Shown here: piece by piece, positions 44,974 to 52,783 of the stretch | Layout: every line of letters starts with the position of its first letter | Position numbering within the stretch: the stretch's first letter is position 1 | DNA from: Pseudomonas sp. SJZ074 | GTDB taxonomy: Bacteria; Pseudomonadota; Gammaproteobacteria; Pseudomonadales; Pseudomonadaceae | Direction: 5' to 3' | Assembly: GCF_007828215.1 (NCBI RefSeq) | Contig: NZ_VIUE01000034.1 | Span: 1-61,365 of the forward strand | Length of the DNA: 61,365 nt | Position numbers and translations under genes: made by a program | The notes under the pieces: generated by a model | The model's input: only the letters and a program-made list of their open reading frames with translations | What the model was told of the DNA's origin: nothing | The model's database searches: none

Positions 44974-47586
44974 ATGGGCAAATCGCTGGTCATTGTGGAA
45001 TCCCCGGCTAAGGCCAAGACCATCAACAAGTATCTGGGCAACCAATACGTGGTGAAGTCGAGTATCGGCCATATCCGAGACCTGCCCACCAGCGGTTCGG
45101 CTAGCGCCAGCAAGGAGCCAGCCGCCAAGCGCGGCAAGGCGGCTGCTGGTGAAGCGCCGGCGCTGTCGGCAAAGGAAAAGGCGCGCAAGCAGCTGGTCTC
45201 ACGCATGGGGGTCGATCCGGAACACGGCTGGAAAGCCAAGTACGAGATCCTCCCGGGCAAGGAAAAGGTCATCGAAGAACTGCGTCGGCTCGCCAAGGAT
45301 GCCGACACCATCTATCTCGCGACGGACTTGGACCGCGAAGGGGAAGCCATTGCCTGGCACCTGCGCGAAGCCATTGGTGGCGATGACAGCCGCTACAAGC
45401 GGGTGGTGTTCAACGAAATCACCAAGAAGGCCATCCAGGAAGCGTTCTCCGAGCCGGGTGAACTGGACATCGACCGGGTCAATGCACAGCAGGCGCGTCG
45501 TTTCCTCGATCGCGTGGTTGGCTACATGGTTTCGCCATTGCTGTGGGCCAAGATTGCCCGTGGCCTGTCCGCCGGACGGGTGCAGTCGGTGGCGGTGAAG
45601 CTGGTGGTGGAGCGCGAGCGGGAGATCCGCGCGTTCATCCCTGAAGAATACTGGGAAGTCCATGCAGACCTTGGCACCGCCAAAGGCGCCAGCGTGCGCT
45701 TCGAAGTGGCTCGGGAAAAAGGCGAAGCCTTCAAGCCGCTGAACGAAGCCCAGGCCATGGCGGCCCTGGAGAAACTCAAGGCCTCCACATACAGCATCGT
45801 CAAGCGTGAAGACAAGCCGACCAGCAGCAAGCCATCGGCACCGTTCATCACGTCCACACTGCAGCAGGCCGCGAGCAACCGCCTGGGCTTCGGTGTGAAG
45901 AAAACCATGATGATGGCCCAGCGTCTTTATGAAGCTGGCTACATCACCTATATGCGTACCGACTCGACCAACCTCTCGGCCGATGCCGTGGCGATGGCGC
46001 GCACTTATATAGAAAGCGAGTTCGGCAAGAAGTACCTGCCGGACACGCCGAATGTCTATAGCAGCAAGGAAGGCGCACAAGAGGCTCACGAAGCGATCCG
46101 TCCTTCCGATGCCAACACCGAGCCGAGCAAGTTGTCGGGCATGGAACGCGATGCCGAGCGCCTTTACGAGCTGATCTGGCGCCAGTTCCTGGCTTGCCAG
46201 ATGCTGCCGGCGCAGTATCTGTCCACCACCGTCAGTGTCGGTGCTGGGGATTTCGAGCTGCGCGCCAAGGGCCGCATTCTCAAGTTTGACGGTTACACCC
46301 GCGTCATGCCGCAGATCACCAAGCCTGGGGACGATGATGTCTTGCCGGACATGGCCCAGGGCGATGTGATGAAGCTGATCAAGCTCGATCCGACCCAGCA
46401 TTTCACCAAGCCGCCGGCTCGTTACTCGGAAGCCAGCCTGGTCAAGGAAATGGAAAAACGCGGCATCGGTCGTCCTTCGACCTATGCGGCGATCATTTCG
46501 ACCATCCAGGATCGCGGCTACGTGGCGCTGCACAACCGTCGCTTCTATTCGGAAAAGATGGGCGACATCGTGACCGAGCGGTTGTCCGAAAGCTTCTCGA
46601 ATCTGATGGACTACGGCTTCACCGCCGGTATGGAAGAGCATCTCGACGATGTGGCCCAGGGTGAGCGGGACTGGAAGAACGTCCTCGATGAGTTCTATGG
46701 CGACTTCAAGAAAAAACTCGAAGTGGCCGAAAGCCCTGACAGTGGCATGCGGGCGAACCAACCGGTGATGACCGATATTCCTTGCCTGACCTGCGGTCGG
46801 CCGATGCAGATCCGTACGGCTTCCACCGGCGTCTTTCTGGGTTGCTCGGGCTACAGCCTGCCTCCCAAGGAACGCTGCAAGGCGACGGTCAACCTGGTGC
46901 CCGGCGATGAAATCGCCGCGGACGACGAGGGCGAGTCCGAATCCCTGGTGCTGCGTGGCAAGCATCGCTGCCCGATCTGCAGCACGGCGATGGATGCCTA
47001 TCTGCTGGATGAAAAGCGCAAGCTGCACATCTGCGGTAACAACCCGGATTGCGCGGGTTACGAAATCGAAGAGGGCACCTATCGCATCAAGGGCTATGAA
47101 GGGCCGAGCCTTGAATGCGACAAGTGTGGCAGCGAGATGCAGCTCAAGACCGGCCGTTTCGGCAAATTCTTCGGTTGTACCAACCCGACCTGCAAGAACA
47201 CGCGCAAGCTGCTCAGGAGTGGTGACGCCGCGCCGCCGAAGATGGACCCGGTGAAAATGCCGGAGCTCAAGTGCGAGAAGGTCAACGACACCTACATCCT
47301 GCGTGATGGTGCGTCCGGCCTGTTCCTTGCGGCCAGTCAGTTTCCGAAAAACCGCGAGACCCGCGCACCCTTGGTGATGGAACTCTTGCCGCACAAGGAC
47401 GAGATCGATCCGAAGTACCATTTCCTCTGCGAAGCACCGCAGAAGGATCCGGACGGTCGCCCGGCGGTGATTCGCTACAGCCGCAAGACCAAGGAGCAGT
47501 ACGTGCAGACCGAGGTCGACGGCAAGCCTACGGGCTGGAAGGCGTACTACGACGGCGGTAAATGGACGGTGGAAGACAAGCGCTGA
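44974..47586 (+). CDS. topA: DNA topoisomerase I
   Basis: Type IA topoisomerase that relaxes negative supercoils. The 870-residue product has the TOPRIM domain (N-terminal MGKSLVIVESPAKAKTINKY and DLDREGEAIAWH), the active-site Tyr in GYITYMRTDSTNLS, and C-terminal zinc-ribbon motifs (CLTCGRPM, CPICSTAMD, CDKCGSEMQ with later CTNPTC). The insertion after DLPTSGSAS (KEPAAKRGKAA) is a low-complexity loop seen in pseudomonads. Strong terminator downstream. Confidence 0.96.
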   Translation: MGKSLVIVESPAKAKTINKYLGNQYVVKSSIGHIRDLPTSGSASASKEPAAKRGKAAAGEAPALSAKEKARKQLVSRMGVDPEHGWKAKYEILPGKEKVIEELRRLAKDADTIYLATDLDREGEAIAWHLREAIGGDDSRYKRVVFNEITKKAIQEAFSEPGELDIDRVNAQQARRFLDRVVGYMVSPLLWAKIARGLSAGRVQSVAVKLVVEREREIRAFIPEEYWEVHADLGTAKGASVRFEVAREKGEAFKPLNEAQAMAALEKLKASTYSIVKREDKPTSSKPSAPFITSTLQQAASNRLGFGVKKTMMMAQRLYEAGYITYMRTDSTNLSADAVAMARTYIESEFGKKYLPDTPNVYSSKEGAQEAHEAIRPSDANTEPSKLSGMERDAERLYELIWRQFLACQMLPAQYLSTTVSVGAGDFELRAKGRILKFDGYTRVMPQITKPGDDDVLPDMAQGDVMKLIKLDPTQHFTKPPARYSEASLVKEMEKRGIGRPSTYAAIISTIQDRGYVALHNRRFYSEKMGDIVTERLSESFSNLMDYGFTAGMEEHLDDVAQGERDWKNVLDEFYGDFKKKLEVAESPDSGMRANQPVMTDIPCLTCGRPMQIRTASTGVFLGCSGYSLPPKERCKATVNLVPGDEIAADDEGESESLVLRGKHRCPICSTAMDAYLLDEKRKLHICGNNPDCAGYEIEEGTYRIKGYEGPSLECDKCGSEMQLKTGRFGKFFGCTNPTCKNTRKLLRSGDAAPPKMDPVKMPELKCEKVNDTYILRDGASGLFLAASQFPKNRETRAPLVMELLPHKDEIDPKYHFLCEAPQKDPDGRPAVIRYSRKTKEQYVQTEVDGKPTGWKAYYDGGKWTVEDKR

Positions 47587-47639
47587 TTGGTAGTGCCTTC
47601 CTGGCAGGGGAGCAGTTTTGACGAGGGGCTTGCTGGGAT

Positions 47640-47682
47640 GAGGGAGCTTGCTCCCGCTGGACGGCGCAGCCGTCCCCCGCTA
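47640..47682. repeat. GAGGGAGCTTGCTCCC-type repeat fragment
   Basis: Two small hairpins, GGGAGCTTGCTCCC and GGACGGCGCAGCCGTCC, in tandem after topA. They resemble another Pseudomonas intergenic repeat family and are unlike the REP doublets. Confidence 0.55.
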
Positions 47683-47696
47683 CGCCAAATGACAAA

Positions 47697-47738
47697 GGGC
47701 CGCATGACAACCTCGCAGGTTTTCATGCGGCCCTTTTT
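47697..47738 (+). terminator. intrinsic terminator after topA
   Basis: A long stem, GGGCCGCATGA / TCATGCGGCCC with an inner AACCT-CGC-AGGTT hairpin (47697-47733), followed by a five-T run. This is among the strongest terminators in the window. Confidence 0.95.
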
Positions 47739-47819
47739 GTTTTTGGTTGCGGTGCCTTGGTTGATCCACGACACTGTCGCCCTTGCTTGAAGCTTTCATG
47801 TCGTTGGGAGAATGCCGTC

Positions 47820-48344
47820 ATGGCTCACGAGCTCTATACCCGCACCAATCAGAAAATCTACTTCGCGGGCCTGTCGCTCGAAGCGCTCGCCAGGACCGAG
47901 GATGGGCGCGCGATGAACTCCCCGGCGCTGCTCCAGGCCGGACGGGAGTCGGCCCTGTTTCACCTGTACGGTGCGTTACTGGGCTTGTGCCATGAAATTG
48001 CCGGCTTCTATCGACTGCCCCTGGCGAGCACCCCGCGGGCCGAACTGCTTCTGACCCGGGAAGTGCTTCAGGATATTGCCATCCCGGAGCTGGCTGAAAT
48101 GATCGAATTGGCTCAGAACCCGCAAACCTGGCTGGCCAAGTTGCTGGCAGCCTATGCGGCGTTGTTCCAGCCGCCACGAGCCCCTCGCAAGCCCAAGGGT
48201 GACGTGACCCAGCCGTTGATCGTAGCGGTCAATCTGGATGAAGAAGAGCCCGAGCAAGAGCTCAACCGGGAAGAGTTGGAGAGCTGGCGTCAGAACCTCA
48301 AGAGCCTGGCATTGCGCTTCCGTGAAGGGTTGAACGAGTGCTGA
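47820..48344 (+). CDS. conserved DUF6586-type protein
   Basis: A 174-residue cytosolic protein of unknown function (MAHELYTRTNQKIYFAGLSLEAL...), alpha-helical with a C-terminal acidic EEEPEQELNREE stretch. It matches the conserved Pseudomonas gene between topA and sulA (PA3010-like). The ATG at 47820 is the first with a sensible ribosome binding site; an upstream frame from 47757 is in the terminator tail. Confidence 0.82.
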   Translation: MAHELYTRTNQKIYFAGLSLEALARTEDGRAMNSPALLQAGRESALFHLYGALLGLCHEIAGFYRLPLASTPRAELLLTREVLQDIAIPELAEMIELAQNPQTWLAKLLAAYAALFQPPRAPRKPKGDVTQPLIVAVNLDEEEPEQELNREELESWRQNLKSLALRFREGLNEC

Positions 48345-48416
48345 GTTTTCTTTCAGCCCAAGCCCCTCATTGATAACGCTTGGTCAAGATCCCGAGCGAA
48401 GCCTGGCCGATGACTA

Positions 48417-48422
48417 TATAAT
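48417..48422 (+). promoter_or_regulatory. -10 element of the 79-residue gene
   Basis: A perfect TATAAT at 48417-48422 lies 28 bases before the ATG of the next small gene. No good -35 is at 16-18 bases, so the promoter assignment rests on the -10 alone. Confidence 0.5.
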
Positions 48423-48450
48423 CCTCGCCTTTCGTGGAGAACAGACTTTT

Positions 48451-48690
48451 ATGCCAACGTCCTTTCTAGAAATTGTCGAACTTCCTGATGGCCGTATCGA
48501 GCTGCGCAGGGCTGAGGACGAGGGTTCCCTGGTGACTCTGAGCTTCTCCGAAGATGCCAAGGCATTCCTGCAAGGCCAACACGTCGAAGTCGCCAAGGCG
48601 ATGCTGAGCGTAGGTGTCCAGATGGCCGGCCGCCTGGTTGAGGGCGAATTCAACAACAAGGAAGAAGAGGGACCGCGGGTTCTGCATTGA
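48451..48690 (+). CDS. small conserved protein (PA3009-like)
   Basis: A 79-residue protein of unknown function (MPTSFLEIVELPDGRIELRR...), beta-rich at the N terminus and helical at the C terminus, ending in acidic KEEEGPRVLH. It matches the small Pseudomonas gene between the DUF6586 gene and sulA. The ATG at 48451 is preferred because the -10 TATAAT lies upstream of it, inside any longer frame. Confidence 0.82.
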   Translation: MPTSFLEIVELPDGRIELRRAEDEGSLVTLSFSEDAKAFLQGQHVEVAKAMLSVGVQMAGRLVEGEFNNKEEEGPRVLH

Positions 48691-48763
48691 TCCCGTTTGT
48701 CGGTTTCCCTGAAGTAGTGTTGTTGCCTGGCTTCCCTGTCCTGGAGAAGCCCCTGGGTTTGTC

Positions 48764-49237
48764 TTAGCCCAACCGAATGTTCAGGCTCTGTGCGTCCCCG
48801 GTACGAGCGGCGCTGATCAACTGTTGTCGTGCCGTTGAGCTCAACGGGTTGAGCCAGCTGACCACTGTATGGCTGCGACCCAGACGCAAGGCTTCGCATG
48901 TCAGCTGTTGAGCGCTTTGGGTGCCCCGTGGTTGCAGCAGCAGGATTCGCTCGCGATTAAGACCGGCGTCCCGCAACCAGGCCTGTGTGACACTGGCCGG
49001 CGGTGCGATCAGCGTCAACCAGCGGGCTTCCTGGTCCTGGCTCAGTTCCCGCAGGATCGGTGCCAGCAGATTCAGGCAGTTCCCGGCTGCACCACGCAGT
49101 GACAGTTCACTGAAGGCCTCGGGTTCGACGCCCCAGGGCGCTTCAATCACATCTTTCAGGACTGGAACCAGCGGCTGGGCCATGAAAGCCTCGAACAACG
49201 GAAGTTGTGTGTGCTGTGGTGTGTGGGGGAACTGCAT
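48764..49237 (-). CDS. sulA: SOS cell division inhibitor SulA
   Basis: A 157-residue FtsZ inhibitor made during the SOS response. The Pseudomonas SulA segments LTLIAPPASVTQAWLRDAGL and VSWLNPLSSTARQQLISAA are present. Its ribosome binding site AAAGGAGG (49249-49242) overlaps the lexA stop, so it is coupled to lexA and controlled from the lexA promoter. Confidence 0.93.
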   Translation of the reverse strand: MQFPHTPQHTQLPLFEAFMAQPLVPVLKDVIEAPWGVEPEAFSELSLRGAAGNCLNLLAPILRELSQDQEARWLTLIAPPASVTQAWLRDAGLNRERILLLQPRGTQSAQQLTCEALRLGRSHTVVSWLNPLSSTARQQLISAARTGDAQSLNIRLG

Positions 49238-49247
49238 AAAGCCTCCT

Positions 49248-49856
49248 TTAGCGGCGGATAACGCCGACGCTCAAGCCTTCGATGACGAGATCCTGTTCTT
49301 GCAGGTCCACCTCGATGGGCGCGAATTCAGGGTTCTCGGCAATCAGCCAGACCTTGCTGCCATCGCGCTTGAAGCGCTTGACGGTGACTTCGTCGCCGAT
49401 GCGCGCCACCACGATCTGGCCGTTGCGAGCTTCGCGAGTGGTGTGTACCGCCAGCAGGTCGCCGTCGAAGATGCCGATGTCCTTCATGCTCATGCCGTGT
49501 ACGCGAAGCAGGTAGTCGGCTCGTGGATGGAAAAAGGCAGGGTTGATGTTGCAGGACTCCTCGACATGCTGCTGGGCGAGGATCGGAGCACCCGCCGCCA
49601 CACGGCCGATGATCGGTAGGGTGGTTTCGTCGGCCTTGGCTTCGAAACCGGGAATGCGAATGCCGCGGGATGCACCCGGGGTCATTTCAATCGCGCCCTT
49701 GCGGGCCAGTGCCTTGAGGTGTTCTTCAGCCGCATTGGGCGACTTGAAGCCCAGTTCCTGAGCGATTTCCGCGCGGGTCGGCGGATAGCCGTTGTCCTCG
49801 AGGCAGCGCTTGATGAAGGCCAGAATCTCTGCTTGGCGTGGCGTCAGCTTTAGCAT
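49248..49856 (-). CDS. lexA: LexA repressor
   Basis: SOS repressor that cleaves itself when RecA is active. The 202-residue product has an N-terminal winged helix-turn-helix (about 1-65), the cleavage site A88-G89 and the catalytic pair S123 and K160. Two LexA boxes precede it, so it is autoregulated. sulA is 10 bases downstream. Confidence 0.96.
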   Translation of the reverse strand: MLKLTPRQAEILAFIKRCLEDNGYPPTRAEIAQELGFKSPNAAEEHLKALARKGAIEMTPGASRGIRIPGFEAKADETTLPIIGRVAAGAPILAQQHVEESCNINPAFFHPRADYLLRVHGMSMKDIGIFDGDLLAVHTTREARNGQIVVARIGDEVTVKRFKRDGSKVWLIAENPEFAPIEVDLQEQDLVIEGLSVGVIRR

Positions 49857-49866
49857 ATTGATCGCT

Positions 49867-49882
49867 CTGTCTTTTTATACAG
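49867..49882 (-). promoter_or_regulatory. LexA box, proximal
   Basis: CTGTATAAAAAGACAG on the minus strand, a CTG-N10-CAG site with TATA-rich spacer, 11 bases ahead of the lexA ATG. Confidence 0.92.
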
Positions 49883-49885
49883 TGA

Positions 49886-49901
49886 CTGGGATTATATACA
49901 G
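49886..49901 (-). promoter_or_regulatory. LexA box, distal
   Basis: CTGTATATAATCCCAG on the minus strand, CTG-N10-CAG. It is three bases from the proximal box, so LexA dimers could bind side by side. Confidence 0.9.
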
Positions 49902-50053
49902 TGAGCGCCGCTTGGCAATCCTCCTTTTTTCGCGGGCCGCTGGACGGTCGATCGGGTGGTTCACGCCACTTGGGCAACCGCCTGCAAAGGTGTGGTTAAA
50001 TAGCTGACCGGGCGTTCGCAAAACGTCCCGCCAGGCTTGACAACCCCAAGGTC

Positions 50054-50080
50054 GAAACGTATGTTTCAAACAAGTGTTTG
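50054..50080. promoter_or_regulatory. two abutting PsrA operators
   Basis: GAAAC-GTAT-GTTTC (50054-50067) and CAAAC-AAGT-GTTTG (50067-50080) both fit the PsrA pattern [C/G]AAAC-N(2-4)-GTTT[G/C] and share one base. They lie 16 bases ahead of the psrA ATG, which fits autorepression. The divergent lexA promoter is about 150 bases away. Confidence 0.85.
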
Positions 50081-50095
50081 TCAGGCGGAGTAACC

Positions 50096-50803
50096 ATGGC
50101 CCAGTCGGAAACCGTTGAACGCATTCTCGATGCTGCGGAACAGCTGTTCGCGGAAAAAGGTTTCGCCGAAACCTCGTTGCGCCTGATCACCAGCAAGGCC
50201 GGGGTCAACCTGGCGGCGGTGAACTATCACTTCGGTTCGAAGAAGGCGTTGATCCAGGCGGTGTTCTCGCGGTTCCTCGGGCCTTTCTGTCTCAGCCTCG
50301 ACCGCGAACTGGAACGTCGCCAGGCCAAGCCCGACGTCAAGCCCTCACTGGAAGAGCTGCTGGAAATGCTGGTCGAGCAGGCGCTCGCCGTGCAGCCGCG
50401 CAGCGGTAACGATCTGTCCATTTTCATGCGCCTGTTGGGCCTGGCATTCAGTCAGAGTCAGGGGCACCTGCGGCGTTACCTGGAAGACATGTACGGCAAG
50501 GTGTTCCGCCGCTATATGCTCCTGGTCAACGAAGCTGCGCCCCGGATCCCGCCGATCGAGCTGTTTTGGCGCGTGCATTTCATGCTTGGCGCCGCCGCGT
50601 TCAGCATGTCCGGCATCAAGGCCCTGAGGGCAATCGCCGAGACCGACTTCGGTGTGAATACTTCCATCGAGCAGGTGATGCGCCTGATGGTACCCTTCCT
50701 GGCGGCCGGCATGCGCGCCGAAAGCGGCGTCACCGATGACGCCATGGCGGCCGCTCAGTTGCGTCCACGCAACAAATCCACGCCGACCCTCGCCAAGGCG
50801 TGA
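50096..50803 (+). CDS. psrA: TetR-family fatty-acid-responsive regulator PsrA
   Basis: Regulator that represses fadBA in Pseudomonas, is relieved by long-chain fatty acids, and activates rpoS. The 235-residue product has a TetR helix-turn-helix (about 10-55, SLRLITSKAGVNLAAVNYHFGSK) and a ligand-binding C-terminal domain. The ATG at 50096 is the family start, after GGCGGAG. The fadBA operon is in the same window, and two PsrA operators lie just upstream of the gene. Confidence 0.94.
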   Translation: MAQSETVERILDAAEQLFAEKGFAETSLRLITSKAGVNLAAVNYHFGSKKALIQAVFSRFLGPFCLSLDRELERRQAKPDVKPSLEELLEMLVEQALAVQPRSGNDLSIFMRLLGLAFSQSQGHLRRYLEDMYGKVFRRYMLLVNEAAPRIPPIELFWRVHFMLGAAAFSMSGIKALRAIAETDFGVNTSIEQVMRLMVPFLAAGMRAESGVTDDAMAAAQLRPRNKSTPTLAKA

Positions 50804-50971
50804 ACGGGTGGGCGCGGCTGCCCACATCCGCTAAGCTAGCCGCCCATGCCGACTCTCGTTTCGAACCCGTTTCAAATGGTCATCGCACGACCGCGACCTA
50901 CCGGGCCTGGTACTTGGTGGCGCGGTCGTGTCGTTACTGCCATGCGGGTTCATCGTAACTAAGGAAATGCT

Positions 50972-51982
50972 ATGACTGCTGGCCTGCAAGGCTCGTTGAT
51001 GGTGGACGTCGCCGGTACCTGGCTGACGGCCGAAGATCGCCACCTGTTGCGTCAGCCGGAAGTGGGTGGGCTGATTATTTTTGCGCGTAATATCGAGCAT
51101 CCACGCCAGGTGCGGGAACTGAGTGCGTCGATCCGCGCCGTTCGTCCTGACCTGTTGCTGGCGGTCGATCAGGAGGGCGGGCGTGTTCAGCGTCTGCGCC
51201 AGGGGTTTGTGCGATTGCCGGCGATGCGGGCGATTGCCGATAACCCGAATGCCGAATACCTGGCTGAGCAGTGCGGCTGGATCATGGCGACCGAAGTGCT
51301 GGCGGTGGGGCTCGACCTGAGCTTTGCCCCCGTGCTGGATCTCGATTATCAGCGCAGCGCGGTGGTTGGCAGTCGGGCCTTCGAGGGCGATCCGGAGCGC
51401 GTCGTGTTGTTGGCCGGTGCATTCATTCGCGGCATGCGAGCGGCCGGCATGGCCGCGACCGGCAAGCATTTTCCTGGCCATGGCTGGGCCGAGGCTGACT
51501 CTCACGTGGCGATTCCCAACGATGAACGCAGCCTTGAGCAGATCCGCGCCAATGACCTGATGCCCTTTGCCCGATTGAGCAAGCAACTGGCCGCGGTGAT
51601 GCCAGCCCATGTGATCTATCCCCAGGTCGATGCCAACCCGGCAGGTTTTTCCCGACGCTGGCTGCAGGACATCCTGCGCGGGGAACTGCAATTCGATGGC
51701 GTGATTTTCAGTGATGACCTGTCGATGGCGGGCGCCCACGTGGTCGGCGATGCCGCCAGCCGTATCGAGGCCGCATTGTCGGCCGGTTGCGACATGGGGC
51801 TGGTGTGCAACGACCGTGCTGCCGCGGAGCTGGCCTTGAGCGCCGCCCAGCGCCTGAAGGTCAAGCCATCGGCGCGGATCTCACGCATGCGCGGCCAGGC
51901 CTTCGCCACCACCGAATACCGCCAGGATCCACGCTGGCTGACGGCAATCGGCGCGCTGAAAGCCGCCCAATTGATTGATTAA
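50972..51982 (+). CDS. nagZ: beta-N-acetylhexosaminidase NagZ
   Basis: Cytosolic glycoside hydrolase family 3 enzyme of peptidoglycan recycling; its product controls AmpC induction. The 336-residue product has the KHFPGHGWAEADSHV motif with the catalytic His and the nucleophile Asp in SDDLSMAGA. AAGGA precedes the ATG. It precedes the purine nucleoside phosphorylase gene by 12 bases, so they are probably co-transcribed. Confidence 0.94.
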   Translation: MTAGLQGSLMVDVAGTWLTAEDRHLLRQPEVGGLIIFARNIEHPRQVRELSASIRAVRPDLLLAVDQEGGRVQRLRQGFVRLPAMRAIADNPNAEYLAEQCGWIMATEVLAVGLDLSFAPVLDLDYQRSAVVGSRAFEGDPERVVLLAGAFIRGMRAAGMAATGKHFPGHGWAEADSHVAIPNDERSLEQIRANDLMPFARLSKQLAAVMPAHVIYPQVDANPAGFSRRWLQDILRGELQFDGVIFSDDLSMAGAHVVGDAASRIEAALSAGCDMGLVCNDRAAAELALSAAQRLKVKPSARISRMRGQAFATTEYRQDPRWLTAIGALKAAQLID

Positions 51983-51994
51983 GGACGTTTTGTC

Positions 51995-52729
51995 ATGACC
52001 GTTTACGCAATTATCGGCGGCACTGGCCTGACCCAGCTCGAAGGCCTGACCATTCGCCGGTCCCTGGCGGTAGATACGCCTTATGGCCCACCGTCGGCCG
52101 ACATTCAGATCGGCGACTACGCCGGACGCGAAGTGTTGTTCCTGGCTCGCCATGGTCATCCCCACCGGCTGCCCCCCCATCAGGTGAACTATCGCGCCAA
52201 TCTCTGGGCGCTGAAGCAGGCTGGCGCCGAGGCGATTCTGGCGGTCAATGCCGTGGGTGGGATCCATGCGGCGATGGGCACCGGGCACTTCTGCGTGCCG
52301 CATCAATTGATCGATTACACCAGCGGTCGCCAGCACACCTATTTCGCTGATGATCTGGAAGCGGTCACCCACATCGATTTCAGCTACCCCTACAGCGAAT
52401 CGCTGCGTCAGAAACTGATCGCCGCCCTCGCGGCCGAAGGCTGCAGCTACAGTAGTCATGGCGTATACGCCTGCACCCAGGGGCCACGCCTGGAAACCGT
52501 GGCCGAAATCGCCCGCCTGGAACGTGACGGCTGCGACATCGTCGGCATGACCGGCATGCCGGAGGCGGCGCTGGCTCGCGAACTGGAGCTGGACTACGCG
52601 TGTCTGGCCCTGGTGGTGAATCCGGCGGCGGGCAAGTCCACTGCGGTGATCACCATGGCGGAGATCGAGCAGGCATTGCATGACGGGATGGGGAAGGTGA
52701 AGTCGACCTTGGCGAGGGTGTTGATGTAA
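51995..52729 (+). CDS. S-methyl-5'-thioinosine phosphorylase (MTAP/PNP family)
   Basis: A 244-residue trimeric phosphorylase of the methionine-salvage family, named methylthioinosine phosphorylase in Pseudomonas (PA3004-like). It has the phosphate loop IGGTGL, HGHPHRLPPHQVNYRAN, the NAVGGI turn and the active-site Met-Thr in DIVGMTGMPEAALARE. It follows nagZ by 12 bases. Substrate preference (methylthioinosine rather than methylthioadenosine) is taken from the orthologue. Confidence 0.92.
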   Translation: MTVYAIIGGTGLTQLEGLTIRRSLAVDTPYGPPSADIQIGDYAGREVLFLARHGHPHRLPPHQVNYRANLWALKQAGAEAILAVNAVGGIHAAMGTGHFCVPHQLIDYTSGRQHTYFADDLEAVTHIDFSYPYSESLRQKLIAALAAEGCSYSSHGVYACTQGPRLETVAEIARLERDGCDIVGMTGMPEAALARELELDYACLALVVNPAAGKSTAVITMAEIEQALHDGMGKVKSTLARVLM

Positions 52730-52732
52730 CGC

Positions 52733-52759
52733 CATCGCGAGTAAACTCGGCTCCCACAG
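52733..52759. repeat. single degenerate REP arm
   Basis: GCCATCGCGAGTAAACTCGGCTCCCAC resembles one REP arm with a few changes. No partner arm is nearby. It lies in the short gap between two convergent genes. Confidence 0.6.
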
Positions 52760-52783
52760 GTATCAGGCCGCCACCAACGGGCC

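Noticed and set aside
45199..47421. Long minus-strand open frame opposite topA
   Set aside because: Covered by a clear topA gene on the other strand; the translation shows no known motif.
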